The position numbers and the translations under genes were made by a program. DNA of 49,796 bases, taken from Thermoguttaceae bacterium (GTDB lineage: Bacteria; Planctomycetota; Planctomycetia; Pirellulales; Thermoguttaceae). This document shows positions 41,840 to 49,796 of this stretch, piece by piece. The notes under the pieces are model-generated. The model saw only the letters and a list, made by a program, of their open reading frames with translations. It was not told the DNA's origin and ran no database searches. The stretch's first letter is position 1. Each line of letters starts with the position of its first letter. The stretch spans positions 1 through 49,796 of the forward strand of contig JAGBDD010000037.1 of NCBI GenBank assembly GCA_017937685.1, in the 5' to 3' direction.

Positions 41840-43873
41840 ATGTCGTTGAGAACAAACAAGTTGCGTCGGATTTTGTTTGGGGCGGCGCTCGGCGTCGCGG
41901 CGTTGGGCGTTTGCGCGGTTCCGCAGGTCGGAGCGCAAGACGCGAAGGCGGAGCAAACGGCGAAAAAAGCGTCGATTCTCGTCGAAAAAGGGCTCCTTAA
42001 AGACCCGGAAGCGATGATGCGAACGAAGTTTCTCGCGGAGATCGACGCGGCTCGCGACGCTTGGATCGCGGAGTACGAGAAAGTCGAAACTCCCGCCGAC
42101 GTCGAGGCTTATCAAAAGAAAAAGCGCGACTATTTCTTGAACGCGCTCGGCCCGCTTTGGGAGCGAACGCCGCTCAACCCGCAGATTACCGGGCGCTTGA
42201 CGAAGGAAAAATTTCGCGTCGAAAACGTGATTTTCGAGAGCCAACCGGGCGTTTACGTTACCGGCGCGCTCTTTTTGCCGCTCGAAGAACGCTTTAAGGG
42301 GCCGTATCCGGCGATGCTTATCTCTTGCGGACACTCGACTAACGGCAAGGCTTACGACCTTTATCAAAGTCTCGGGATTCTCGCGGCGGTCAACGGTTTG
42401 GCGGCGTTCGTCGTCGACCCGATCGACCAAGGCGAGCGTTTTCAACACCTTAACAAGGCCGGCAAACCGACTTCGGTCGGCGTTCAAGCGCATAATCTCG
42501 TCGGCGCCGGCGCGACTCTCGTCGGGCGAAACTGCGCGACGTTCGAGGTTTGGGACTTGATGCGCGCCGTCGATTACTTGCAAACCCGCGACGACATAAT
42601 TCCCGATAAAATCGGCGCTTGCGGCACCAGCGGCGGCGGAACGCAAACCGCTTACCTTATGTCGCTCGAAGACCGAATCGCGTTGGCTTGCCCGTCGTGT
42701 TACATTTGTAGTATTTACGACGACCTGACGCATAATCTCGGCCCGCAAGACGCGGAGCAGAATATCTTCGGTCAAGCGGCTTTCGGGCTCGATCACGCCG
42801 ACTATCTCTTCCTACGCGCGCCGATTCCGACGCTGATGTGCTGCGTTACCGACGACTTTTTCAACGCGACCGACGGCTGGCGCTCGTACCGTTACGCGAA
42901 GCGGATTTTCTCCCGAATCGGTTGCAGCGAAAGACTTTCCATCGTCGAGCAAGACCAAGGGCACGGGTACGGCGAACAGCTGCGCGTCGCGACGATTCGC
43001 TGGGCGCTCCGTTGGTTGGCGGGCCGCGACGAAGCGATTACGCAACACGATCAACCGCTGTTGACCGCCGAAGAACTCAACTCCGTCAAGAGCGGGAAGG
43101 GAATTATGAGCCTGCCTAACGCGCGGACGTCGCACGACTTAACGCGGGACTTGGCGAAAGAACTCGCGGCGCCGCGTCGCGAACGTTGGGCGAATATTTC
43201 CGCCGAGGAAGCGTCGCAAGTCGTTAAGGAACGAGCGGTTATCCGAAGCGGAAAAGACGCGCCGACGGCGAAAATCGTCGCGAGCGAAGGCGCCGACGTC
43301 GTTTTCGAAACCGACGCCAATATCTTCCTGACCGCGAAAACGAACTTCGCCGCCGACGAAAAATTCGACGCGCTGACGCTTGTAATTAGCGACGTCGGAA
43401 GAACTTCCGAACCGACGAACGCGCTCTTCGCCGCCGAGGACGCCGGGAAAATCGCCGCCGTCGAGTTGCGCGGATACGGCGAAACGCAAGCTAAAGGCCG
43501 CGATTACTATCGTTACTCCGATTTCGGTACGGACGGTTCCGACTTCTGTTTGGCGTATCTCCTTGGCAAATCTTACGTTGGACTCCGCGTCGACGACTTG
43601 CTGGCGGTCGCGAAGCATTACCGCGAAACGACCGGGGCGAAAATCGCGTTGAAAGCGGAAGGCTTGGCCGGAACGGTCGCGCTTTGCGCCGCGGTCGTCG
43701 AGCCGGAAGCGTTCGCGTCGGTCGAGCTGATCGGCGACCTGCCGACTTGGACGGCGCAAATCGAAGCCGCGCCGACGAAAATCGTTATGACGAACACCAT
43801 TTTTGGCGTTCTTAAAGACTTCGATATCGACGACTTGCGCTCGTATCTCGAAAAGCGCGGGACGTTGAAATAA
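41840..43873 (+). CDS. Exported alpha/beta hydrolase, acetyl xylan esterase-like
   Basis: ATG 41840 is preceded closely by GGAGGA and begins a signal peptide (LRRILFGAALGVAALGVCAVPQVGA); in-frame sequence upstream is not needed. The 677-residue protein has a helical N-terminal part (to about 110), then an alpha/beta hydrolase domain with PAMLISCGHSTNGK, FVVDPIDQGER, the nucleophile elbow GTSGGGTQ, PTLMCCVTDDFF and the His region QDQGHGYGEQLR. A further 200-residue C-terminal part has LISDVGRTSEP-like and GLAGTVALCAAVVEPEAFASVEL segments that look like a second, nucleophile-less hydrolase fold. Planctomycetes have many such proteins, usually annotated as acetylxylan esterase. It would remove acyl groups from polysaccharides outside the cell. 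Confidence 0.88.
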   Translation: MSLRTNKLRRILFGAALGVAALGVCAVPQVGAQDAKAEQTAKKASILVEKGLLKDPEAMMRTKFLAEIDAARDAWIAEYEKVETPADVEAYQKKKRDYFLNALGPLWERTPLNPQITGRLTKEKFRVENVIFESQPGVYVTGALFLPLEERFKGPYPAMLISCGHSTNGKAYDLYQSLGILAAVNGLAAFVVDPIDQGERFQHLNKAGKPTSVGVQAHNLVGAGATLVGRNCATFEVWDLMRAVDYLQTRDDIIPDKIGACGTSGGGTQTAYLMSLEDRIALACPSCYICSIYDDLTHNLGPQDAEQNIFGQAAFGLDHADYLFLRAPIPTLMCCVTDDFFNATDGWRSYRYAKRIFSRIGCSERLSIVEQDQGHGYGEQLRVATIRWALRWLAGRDEAITQHDQPLLTAEELNSVKSGKGIMSLPNARTSHDLTRDLAKELAAPRRERWANISAEEASQVVKERAVIRSGKDAPTAKIVASEGADVVFETDANIFLTAKTNFAADEKFDALTLVISDVGRTSEPTNALFAAEDAGKIAAVELRGYGETQAKGRDYYRYSDFGTDGSDFCLAYLLGKSYVGLRVDDLLAVAKHYRETTGAKIALKAEGLAGTVALCAAVVEPEAFASVELIGDLPTWTAQIEAAPTKIVMTNTIFGVLKDFDIDDLRSYLEKRGTLK

Positions 43874-43928
43874 CGGTCGAAAACGCGCTCGATTTTCGTT
43901 GAAAAAACGGGCGCGAAAACAACGACGG

Positions 43929-43959
43929 CGCCGCGTCGTAAAATATCGACGACGCGGCG
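43929..43959. terminator. Hairpin after the exported hydrolase gene
   Basis: CGCCGCGTCGT (43929-43939) pairs perfectly with ACGACGCGGCG (43949-43959) around a 9-base loop. Only a short TCGATT tail follows, so termination may be partial. The remaining sequence up to 44154 is A/T-richer and has TTGACG/TTGACA boxes without matching -10 boxes. Confidence 0.5.
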
Positions 43960-44154
43960 TCGATTAAACGACGTCGGCGTCGCGTAACGTCGAAAAGCGT
44001 TTGACGCGGCGTCGTTATTTTAAAGACGATATTTGACAATAAATAACGTCGGCGACGCAAGCGTCGACCGGCGAACGCGTTAACAATTATTTGAAATCCG
44101 AAGACCGGGCCAACTAAAAACCGACTTCCGGGAAAACGAAAATTTGAGAAACCG

Positions 44155-44937
44155 ATGAACAACGCCGCGCTTTTTAAGATTCAGTACGGACTTTTTTTGA
44201 TTTCGACGCGAGAAAACGACCGCGACAACGCTTGTATTGGCAACGTGTTGGCGCAGGTCGCGTCGTCGCCGCTTCGTGTCGCGCTTTCGAGTTCGAAACG
44301 CAACTACACTTGCGAACTTATCGAGCGAACCGGGCGTTTCAACGCGTCGACGCTGACGGTCGAGGCGCCGTTTTCGTTGTACGAGCGTTTCGGTTTCCAA
44401 AGCGGGCGCGACGTCGACAAGTTTGCCGGGCTCGAAACGGTTCGTTCGGCGAACGGTTTAACCTACGAACCGCGGTTCGCGAACGCTTATTTGAGTTGCA
44501 AGGTCGTCGAATCGCTCGATTTAGGTTCGCACCGGCTCTTTATCGCCGAGGTTGAGGAAGCGGAGGTTTTGTCCGACGTCGAATCGGCGACATACGAGTA
44601 TTACCGCTCCGAAGTGAAGCCGAAACCGGCGGCGCCCGCGAAGGGCGTTAAAGGTTGGCGTTGCAGCGTTTGCGGGTATGTTCGCGAGGGCGAGGATTTG
44701 CCGAGCGATTTCGTTTGCCCGGTTTGCAAACACGGCGCCGTCGATTTCGTTAAAATCGAATCGGACGACGCGGCGTCGACGTCGGAACCGAGCGCGGCGA
44801 CGGAAGGTAACGAAACAGCGCCAACCGCTTGGCGTTGCTCGGTTTGCGGATACGCCCATAAGGGCGCGCAACCGACCGGCGATTTCGTTTGTCCGGTCTG
44901 CGGCGTCGGCGTGGAGAAGTTCGAGCGCGTCAATTAG
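44155..44937 (+). CDS. Flavin reductase-rubredoxin fusion with two rubredoxin domains (high-molecular-weight rubredoxin)
   Basis: The 260-residue protein has a flavin reductase-like FMN-binding split barrel at about 5-145 (IQYGLFLISTRENDRDNACIGNVLAQV, VALSSSKRNYTCELIERTGRFNASTL). Two rubredoxin domains follow, about 162-190 (WRCSVCGYVREGEDLPSDFVCPVCKHG) and 223-250 ([27 protein letters not shown]), each with two CxxC pairs for one iron. A linker rich in Ser, Glu and Ala separates them. Single-rubredoxin relatives pass electrons from NAD(P)H to flavodiiron proteins that reduce O2 or NO in anaerobes; here the role should be similar. A rubredoxin gene follows 108 bases later. ATG 44155 has GAGAAA upstream. 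Confidence 0.92.
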   Translation: MNNAALFKIQYGLFLISTRENDRDNACIGNVLAQVASSPLRVALSSSKRNYTCELIERTGRFNASTLTVEAPFSLYERFGFQSGRDVDKFAGLETVRSANGLTYEPRFANAYLSCKVVESLDLGSHRLFIAEVEEAEVLSDVESATYEYYRSEVKPKPAAPAKGVKGWRCSVCGYVREGEDLPSDFVCPVCKHGAVDFVKIESDDAASTSEPSAATEGNETAPTAWRCSVCGYAHKGAQPTGDFVCPVCGVGVEKFERVN

Positions 44938-45045
44938 GCGACTCGGCGTCGTCGGGGAAATTTTACGTTACGTCGTTCCGGCGCGTCGCGTCGGGCGGCT
45001 TTTGATTTTTAACCTTTAAAACGACTTCTTGTCAAGGAGAGAAAA

Positions 45046-45180
45046 ATGGAAAATAAAACTAGCGCTAATGGTTGGCGTTGCGACGTTTGCGGTTATGTTT
45101 ACGAAGGCGCGGAACTGCCGGAAGATTTCGTTTGTCCGGTCTGCGGCGTCGACGCGACCGAGTTCGTCGAAAACGAATGA
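45046..45180 (+). CDS. Rubredoxin, 44 residues
   Basis: A short gene with AAGGAGAG 5-11 bases before ATG 45046 and a TGA stop at 45178-45180. The protein reads [20 protein letters not shown]... and ends [17 protein letters not shown]. The two CxxC pairs (Cys12, Cys15, Cys30, Cys33) bind one iron. It is shorter than standard rubredoxins (52-54 residues): only 14 residues lie between the two CxxC pairs instead of about 29, as in the small rubredoxin-like domains of rubrerythrins and of the preceding fusion protein. It very likely works with that flavin reductase in oxygen or peroxide defence and shares its transcript, ending at the 45316 terminator. Confidence 0.93.
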   Translation: MENKTSANGWRCDVCGYVYEGAELPEDFVCPVCGVDATEFVENE

Positions 45181-45245
45181 TTTCGGCGTTTAAATCGCGC
45201 TTTGGAAAAGGGCGTTCGGCGCGTCGAACGTTCTCGCCTTGAGAA

Positions 45246-45288
45246 GCGCTCCCGTCGCCGAGATTGGCGTCTTGCGAACCGGGAGCGC
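45246..45288. promoter_or_regulatory. 9-bp inverted repeat downstream of the rubredoxin gene
   Basis: GCGCTCCCG (45246-45254) and CGGGAGCGC (45280-45288) are exact inverted copies 25 bases apart, upstream of the stronger terminator. Probably part of the transcript end. Confidence 0.4.
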
Positions 45289-45315
45289 GTCGGCGACTTT
45301 GGGCTTTTCGGCGTC

Positions 45316-45364
45316 GAGGCGTCGCGAAGCGAAGGGCTCGGAGCCTGAGCGGCGCCTCCTTTTT
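45316..45364 (+). terminator. Intrinsic terminator of the rubredoxin unit
   Basis: GAGGCGTCGC (45316-45325) pairs with GCGGCGCCTC (45349-45358) with one G-U pair, and CTTTTT follows. Confidence 0.75.
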
Positions 45365-45413
45365 CGAAAAATTTTTCCGCTTTTTGACCGCGAACGCTTG
45401 CTTTTCGACGCGG

Positions 45414-45443
45414 TTTCGAGTAAACTGGTCTCTATAGTATAAT
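45414..45443 (+). promoter_or_regulatory. rhaB: Predicted promoter of rhaB
   Basis: A consensus TATAAT at 45438-45443 with a weak -35 (TTTCGA at 45414-45419, 18 bases away), about 95 bases before the GTG start. Confidence 0.5.
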
Positions 45444-45540
45444 GGCGAGGTCGGCTTCGACGGCGTTTGAGCGTCGGCGGAGGCTGGGGTTCGTCGGGAT
45501 TTTTACGGTTAGATAAATTATTAGCGTTAAAGGGGTTGAC

Positions 45541-47049
45541 GTGAAAAAATCGTATTTGGCGATCGATATGGGCGCGTCGAGCGGGCGACACGTCGTCGGA
45601 CATTTCGACGGGAAGAAAATCGAGCTGGAAGAGCTTTATCGGTACGAAAACGGGCCGGTCGATATGAACGGGTCGCTTTATTGGGACTTGCCGGGGCTCT
45701 GGAAGCACGTCCAAAACGGCTTGCGCGCGGTCGGGTCGAAGTACGGCGCCGAAATTGCGAGCGTCGGCGTCGACACTTGGGGCGTCGACTTCGCGTTCCT
45801 CGGGCGCGGCGGCGAACTCCTCGGGAACCCTTATTGCTACCGCGACCCGCGAACCGACGGCGCGATGGAACGGGCGTTTCAAACCGTTTCCCGCGACGAG
45901 ATTTTCGCGCAAACCGGCTTGCAGTTTATGCAATTTAACTCCTTGTATCAGTTGATGGTAATGAAGGAGCAAAACTCGCCGATTCTCGACGTCGCGGAAC
46001 GCTTCCTGCAAATTCCCGACCTCTTCCACTGGCTCCTCTCCGGCGTCGAAAGCAACGAGTTCACCAACGCGACGACGACGCAATGCTTCAACCCGCAAAC
46101 GCGAACTTGGGCGACGCAACTCCTTGAAAAGTTTGGGATTCCGACGAACCTCTTTGCGCCGACCGCCGAGCCGGGGACGACGCTCGGGAGCTTGCGCAAG
46201 TCGCTCGCAGACGAAACCGGGCTGACGGCGGCGAACGTCGTGTTGCCGGGGACGCACGACACGGCCAGCGCGGTTCTCGCCGTTCCGTCCGCGAGTCCGC
46301 TCGGGACGCCCGATTGGGCTTACGTCAGTCTCGGGACTTGGGCGCTCGTCGGGATCGAGTCGCCGCGCCCGGTAGTCGACGCAACCGTTGCGAAATACAA
46401 TTTTACGAACGAAGGCGGCGTCTGCGGAACGACGCGGATTTTGAAAAACGTCTGCGGGATGTGGCTCCTGCAAGAGTGCCGTCGCGCTTGGATTCAAGCC
46501 GGGAAAACCGGCGCCGACGGGAAGACGCTCGGTTGGGAAGACTTGAACGCTTGGACCGCCGCCGCGAAACCGTTCGGCGCGTTCGTCGACCCGGACGCTC
46601 CGGAGTTCTTGGCGCCGTCCGATATGCCGCGCACCGTCGCCGAGTTCGCCAAGAAAACGGGTCAAGCGGCGCCGGAAAACGAAGGCGCGACGCTGCGAAC
46701 GATCGTCGACTCCTTGGCGCTTAAGTTCCGACGCGTCTTGGAGATGTGCGAGGAAATCGGCGGACGCAAAATCGAAACGCTCCATATGGTCGGCGGCGGC
46801 GTTCAAAACAAATTGCTGATGCAAGCGACCGCGGACGCTACCGGTCGTCGCGTCGTTTGCGGGCCGATCGAAGGGACTGGCGTCGGGAATATTTTGATGC
46901 AAGCGATCGGGGCGGGGGACGTCGCGAACGTCGTCGAAGCGCGCGAAATCGTTCGCAACAGCTTCGAAATCGTCGAATACGAGCCGAACGCCGCCGCGCG
47001 GGGCGCTTGGGACGACGCTTACGGACGTTTTTTGAAGATTCTCGGTTAG
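45541..47049 (+). CDS. rhaB: Rhamnulokinase
   Basis: RhaB phosphorylates L-rhamnulose at O1 in L-rhamnose breakdown. GTG 45541 follows AAAGGGG by 6 bases. The 502-residue FGGY-family kinase has the ATP phosphate-1 motif LAIDMGASSGRHVV, the RhaB-typical VDTWGVDFAFL, YRDPRTDGAMER, QTGLQFMQFNSLYQL, PDLFHWLLSGV, LPGTHDTASAVLAVP, YVSLGTWALVGIE, NEGGVCGTTRILKNVCGMWLLQECRR and the phosphate-2/adenosine motif HMVGGGVQNKLLMQATADATGR. It fits rhamnulokinase along its whole length rather than fuculokinase or xylulokinase. No other rhamnose gene is in the window. It is transcribed alone here. Confidence 0.95.
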   Translation: MKKSYLAIDMGASSGRHVVGHFDGKKIELEELYRYENGPVDMNGSLYWDLPGLWKHVQNGLRAVGSKYGAEIASVGVDTWGVDFAFLGRGGELLGNPYCYRDPRTDGAMERAFQTVSRDEIFAQTGLQFMQFNSLYQLMVMKEQNSPILDVAERFLQIPDLFHWLLSGVESNEFTNATTTQCFNPQTRTWATQLLEKFGIPTNLFAPTAEPGTTLGSLRKSLADETGLTAANVVLPGTHDTASAVLAVPSASPLGTPDWAYVSLGTWALVGIESPRPVVDATVAKYNFTNEGGVCGTTRILKNVCGMWLLQECRRAWIQAGKTGADGKTLGWEDLNAWTAAAKPFGAFVDPDAPEFLAPSDMPRTVAEFAKKTGQAAPENEGATLRTIVDSLALKFRRVLEMCEEIGGRKIETLHMVGGGVQNKLLMQATADATGRRVVCGPIEGTGVGNILMQAIGAGDVANVVEAREIVRNSFEIVEYEPNAAARGAWDDAYGRFLKILG

Positions 47050-47585
47050 TTTCGCGAACGTTGCGGCTTGCGTTTCGACGGCGGCTGAAAACCGGTCGCC
47101 GTCGAAGCGGAAGTCGCGCAAAATCAATTCTTGCGATAAAATCTTTAAGCGCGTCGCGGTTGGTTCGGCGGCGCGTTTCTTGCGTTTGAATCGGCCGGAG
47201 TCGTTCGGTTTCGTCGCCGCTTTACCCGGTTTGCGGAGATTGGCTAACTACGCGGCGCCGCGTTCCGCCTTGCGAGACGGAATTGGAATTGTACGCGCCG
47301 CCGTTCGCCGACGTCGTTTTGCGTTCGAACTTCTCGGCTTCCGAGAAGTTTAAAGAATCGTTCGAAGCGTCGGGGTTGGGCGGGCAACTTTCGCGGGGGG
47401 CGTTTCCGTTGTTGAAGTTAGGAAAGCCAACGGGATACGGCGGAAACGGCTTCCGGCTCCGCTCGTTTATTATTGAGCGTATGTCGCGGAAAACCGCGTC
47501 CTAGATCGGCTTAGTCTGTAACTAAGCTAAGTAGAATATTTTATTATTTTGTATCTTCGGTCTAGAAAAATTTAGAGGTAAAAGA
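47050..47585. other. Intergenic region with several hairpins and a shift in composition
   Basis: After rhaB the sequence becomes gradually less GC-rich. AACTTCTCGG (47328-47337) pairs with CCGAGAAGTT (47341-47350) around CTT, a good hairpin with only a TTTAAA tail. GCTTAGT (47509-47515) pairs with ACTAAGC (47521-47527). Positions 47520-47575 are A/T-rich (ATATTTTATTATTTTG) and probably hold the promoter of the lipoprotein gene, though no clean -35/-10 pair is seen. The frame at 47283-47504 is not convincing. Confidence 0.45.
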
Positions 47586-49070
47586 ATGAATAAATTAAAA
47601 TTTTTTAATATATTGCTTCTTATTGGTTTCGTCGTCGCGTCGTTAAGCGGCGGCTGTTCGTCGTATTACGCTTGGAAACACGGCGGGTATTACAAGTTGC
47701 AAAATTTTGCGCCGTATATCCATAACGACGCCGTCGTCGTTTTGGCGAGCGGCGTTTACAAAGCGTCGGGTAAACTCTATTTCATTGAAAAACAAGGCGA
47801 TAACTTCGCGCTTACGCAAAAGCTAGACCTCGCGCCTTACCTGAAAGGACGAACGCCGCGGAAGTTGGCGTTTAACGAGCGATATCTTGTCGCGACGGCG
47901 TTTAAGGGCGCGCTCGCTTTCGACGAGTTTTACGGCGAGGGGGAAAAATCGCGGGCGTCGTTGTTAGTTTTTAAAAAAAACGACGACGGGCGATGGGAAT
48001 TTTTGTGCGATTTTAAGCCAAGCGACGTTAACCTTAATAGCGCCCGGCTTGTTCTAACGGAACGCGATCAAATTATCGCGAACGACCCGCATTATCTGGA
48101 AAACGGATTTCACGGCGTCCTTTTGGTTTACGAAATCGACGCGGAAAATCGGTCGCTAACGTTAGCGCAGGAAATTACTTCCGACGAGCCGCGAGATCCC
48201 GGTTACGCGGCGCTAAAAGGCCGGCGCTTTTTCGACGGTTTCGGCGATTCTTTCTTTTACGCCGCCGACCTCTTGGTCGTTCGACATTGCCGAAGTCCGC
48301 TGTTATCCGATATTTCGGCGAAGTCGACCGATTGGAGCGTCTATCGTTGGAACGGTTCGCGTTGGGCGTATGAAACGTCGCTGCTAAAACTACTACCGAA
48401 AAGCGTTTACGACGCGCCGCGCACGAACGCCGAAAAAAAGGGCGTCCCTTTCTATTTTTTGTCCGGCGCCGCGACGATCGACGCAAACGCCCGTTCCATA
48501 ACGCTTATCGAAGAAATGTACGACGAACGTTTGTTTTACCGTTTCGTCAAAGACGAAAACGACGTTTGGCGTTTTGAAGAGAGCGAAGTTTTTTATACGA
48601 GCGAGGAATACGATAAATCGCCTTTGGACAAGCGCTTAAAAATGGCGACGTCTTGTTTTCAAACGCCCGAGGAGTTTTCTATGCGTTTGCTTGAGGAGCC
48701 CGACTACCTTATCGGCGTTTGCCCGCCCTCGACCGACGGAAAACGAACGTTGCGAGAACCGTTTTGGACGGTCGCCGGGTTCGACCAAGAGACTTGGCGC
48801 CTCGGCGGAGACGATCCTAGGCTTAATTGGCATTATCCTCCTTGGTTCAAGCAAGCCAATCCGTACGCGCGCTCGGTTCTTGCCGGGCGATATTTGGCGA
48901 GCGCCTACGTTTTTCAGAATTGTTATTACTCCGACCATCCGCTCCATAAGGCGCGCGTTTGGGGCGGCGTCGATATTTACGAACTCGATCCGGAGACCGG
49001 CCCGAAAAAACGTTTTTCGCTAACGACGCGAAATTACGAAGAGTTGACGCCGGTTCCCGTCGCGGAGTAA
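47586..49070 (+). CDS. Predicted lipoprotein of unknown function
   Basis: ATG 47586 follows AGAGG by 8 bases. The 494-residue product starts with a signal peptide (FFNILLLIGFVVASLSGGC), and Cys24 is a likely lipid-anchoring residue, although the box LSGGC is not ideal. Beyond it there are repeated beta-strand-rich segments with aromatic residues (AVVVLASGVYKASGKLYFIEKQGDNF; YLVATAFKGALAFDEF; ADLLVVRHCRSPLLSDISAKSTDWSVYRWNGSRWAYETSLL), which suggest a beta-propeller, as in WD/kelch-like exported proteins, but I recognise no family. Codons such as ATT, TTA, CTT and TTT are more frequent than in neighbouring genes, hinting at recent acquisition or low expression. It should sit on a membrane facing the periplasm. 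Confidence 0.8.
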   Translation: MNKLKFFNILLLIGFVVASLSGGCSSYYAWKHGGYYKLQNFAPYIHNDAVVVLASGVYKASGKLYFIEKQGDNFALTQKLDLAPYLKGRTPRKLAFNERYLVATAFKGALAFDEFYGEGEKSRASLLVFKKNDDGRWEFLCDFKPSDVNLNSARLVLTERDQIIANDPHYLENGFHGVLLVYEIDAENRSLTLAQEITSDEPRDPGYAALKGRRFFDGFGDSFFYAADLLVVRHCRSPLLSDISAKSTDWSVYRWNGSRWAYETSLLKLLPKSVYDAPRTNAEKKGVPFYFLSGAATIDANARSITLIEEMYDERLFYRFVKDENDVWRFEESEVFYTSEEYDKSPLDKRLKMATSCFQTPEEFSMRLLEEPDYLIGVCPPSTDGKRTLREPFWTVAGFDQETWRLGGDDPRLNWHYPPWFKQANPYARSVLAGRYLASAYVFQNCYYSDHPLHKARVWGGVDIYELDPETGPKKRFSLTTRNYEELTPVPVAE

Positions 49071-49544
49071 GCGTTAAAGCGTTAAATAAACGGCGGAAAA
49101 CAACGCGGCGGCGCAAGCGTCGTTCGAGGCGTCGACGGCGATTTATCGCGACGCAATTTTGGGCGCCAACGACGAATTTGTCGACGAAACTCTTGACGTC
49201 GCCAAAATTTACGCGTATAACGAAGCAAAGATAGCGGCGGGCGGAAACGTCGAACCGGACGCGTTTGAGAGCCCGGCGTCGGCGCACGTCGTCCGCTTCT
49301 GCGACGTCGGCGAAAAAGAGGTAGTCCGCCTGCGACGTCGCCGCCCAAACCGCCGAAATAACCGCGCCGACGCTCGGGGCTCCGTCGATTTTACGCGAAC
49401 GCCGAAACGGTTTTCTCGCGAGGGAAAGCGCGTTTTGGCGTTTTCGCGTTCTTTTGGGAGCGTCGCGGCGTCGGTTCGTTGGGCGACGTATCTTCAAAGC
49501 GGCGGCTCGAGCGGGTCGAGGCGGAGCGAAAAGGAGCGGCGCGG
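49071..49544. other. Possible gene remnant ahead of the last gene
   Basis: A plus-strand frame is open from 49090 to 49548. Its first 80 codons look coding (FEASTAIYRDAILGANDEFVDETLDVAKIYAYNEAKIA), but there is no ATG, no ribosome-binding site and the second half is Arg/Ser-rich noise. It may be the trace of a decayed gene or simply a shadow. A minus-strand stretch in the same place (ISAVWAATSQADYLFFADVAEAD) faintly recalls the C-terminus of MltG-type transglycosylases, but it too lacks a start. Confidence 0.25.
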
Positions 49545-49796
49545 GTGAAACGGGAAAAGGCGAGTAAACGGGAAGATCGGGAAAAGGCGACGGACGCGTT
49601 GGCGGAGACGGTCGAGGCGGCGGTCGAACAGGTCGAGGAGCGGGCCGGGGAGACGCTTGGGGAAGCGGTCGGCGATTGGGTCGGCGAAGCGGCGGGCTCG
49701 CCCTTCTTGTTGGCACAAAATTTCCTCCGCGATATGCACTCGGGCACAAAGGTGCCAGCGAATCTACCGTCTACCGACAATAAGGTCTTTAAGGTC
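49545..49796 (+). CDS. Hypothetical protein, 5' part, running off the window
   Basis: GTG 49545 lies 8 bases after a strong AAAAGGAG ribosome-binding site, and the frame stays open for 84 codons to the window edge. The N-terminus is charged and helical (KREKASKREDREKATDALAETVEAAVEQVEERAGETLGEAVGDW), likely coiled coil or amphipathic, followed by AAGSPFLLAQNFLRDMHSGTKVPANLPSTDNKVFKV. No family is recognised. The ribosome-binding site and codon pattern support a real gene. Confidence 0.6.
   Translation, partial: MKREKASKREDREKATDALAETVEAAVEQVEERAGETLGEAVGDWVGEAAGSPFLLAQNFLRDMHSGTKVPANLPSTDNKVFKV

Noticed and set aside
45190..47127. Minus-strand open frame of 645 codons opposite rhaB
   Set aside because: rhaB is certain on the plus strand; the antisense frame is Arg/Asp/Val-rich and without domain.
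47283..47504. 73-residue plus-strand open frame before the lipoprotein gene
   Set aside because: It starts with TTG without a ribosome-binding site, spans a clear hairpin, and matches nothing known.
49260..49390. Minus-strand peptide resembling the MltG C-terminus
   Set aside because: The likeness is limited to about 20 residues, there is no start or surrounding domain, and it lies within a frame that continues as shadow on both sides.
1..49796. tRNA, rRNA, tmRNA or RNase P RNA genes
   Set aside because: Reading both strands for T-loop (GTTCGAATC-like) and conserved rRNA or ncRNA cores gave no place with the matching stems; a covariance search would be needed to be sure.

Overview
The window reads as a chromosome segment of a Planctomycetota bacterium, most likely near the Pirellulales and possibly host-gut associated. 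This is inferred from protein content: the RsgA sequence is of the Pirellulales type as I know it, there are many exported Gfo/Idh/MocA, DUF1080, SGNH and sugar-isomerase-like proteins with twin-arginine (TAT) signals, and there are an LpxK for lipid A and a rhamnulokinase. The DNA is GC-rich with heavy use of GCG, CGA and GTC, so almost every gene casts long open shadow frames. All three stop codons are used, so the code looks standard. No tRNA, rRNA, insertion sequence, phage or CRISPR was recognised.

Left end (1-2.1 kb): the 3' part of accD, then rsgA, whose conserved basic N-terminus is cut off by an in-frame TAA. From 2.4 to 11.6 kb lies the most interesting set: an exported sugar isomerase-like TIM barrel, a TAT metallophosphoesterase, a TAT Gfo/Idh oxidoreductase, a secreted DUF1080 protein, a PAS-AraC regulator, a secreted alpha/beta hydrolase and a second TAT Gfo/Idh oxidoreductase. 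The combination Gfo/Idh + DUF1080 + isomerase-like TIM barrel matches the enzyme types of the 3-keto-glycoside (oxidise, eliminate, hydrate) route of glycan breakdown. A HEAT-repeat protein, a DUF4139-like protein and a TAT SGNH hydrolase follow to 17.3 kb.

Middle (17.4-33.1 kb): nadD, a SEC-C/helical-repeat protein, argG, a DUF6057-like membrane protein, lpxK with two low-complexity insertions, an ABC-2 permease without an adjacent ATPase, a secreted protein with an acidic repeat tail, a GT-C type membrane glycosyltransferase with a 36-bp tandem repeat, and a small deoxyribosyltransferase-like protein.

Right part (33.2-49.8 kb): a minus-strand fatty-acid cluster (FabZ-like, long ACP, second FabZ-like, FabF), aroDE-folK on the plus strand, holA and an EfpL-type elongation factor on the minus strand, an exported acetyl-xylan-esterase-like hydrolase, a flavin reductase with two rubredoxin domains followed by a 44-residue rubredoxin gene, rhaB, a lipoprotein of less GC-rich codon use, and the start of an unrecognised gene running off the edge.

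Regulation that can be read directly: several good sigma-70-type promoters (TTGNNN-16/18-TATAAT), many strong intrinsic terminators between convergent or tandem units, a duplicated 202-bp terminator block at 3.4-3.8 kb, and two structured 5' leaders (7.6 kb and 10.1 kb) in the carbohydrate region.
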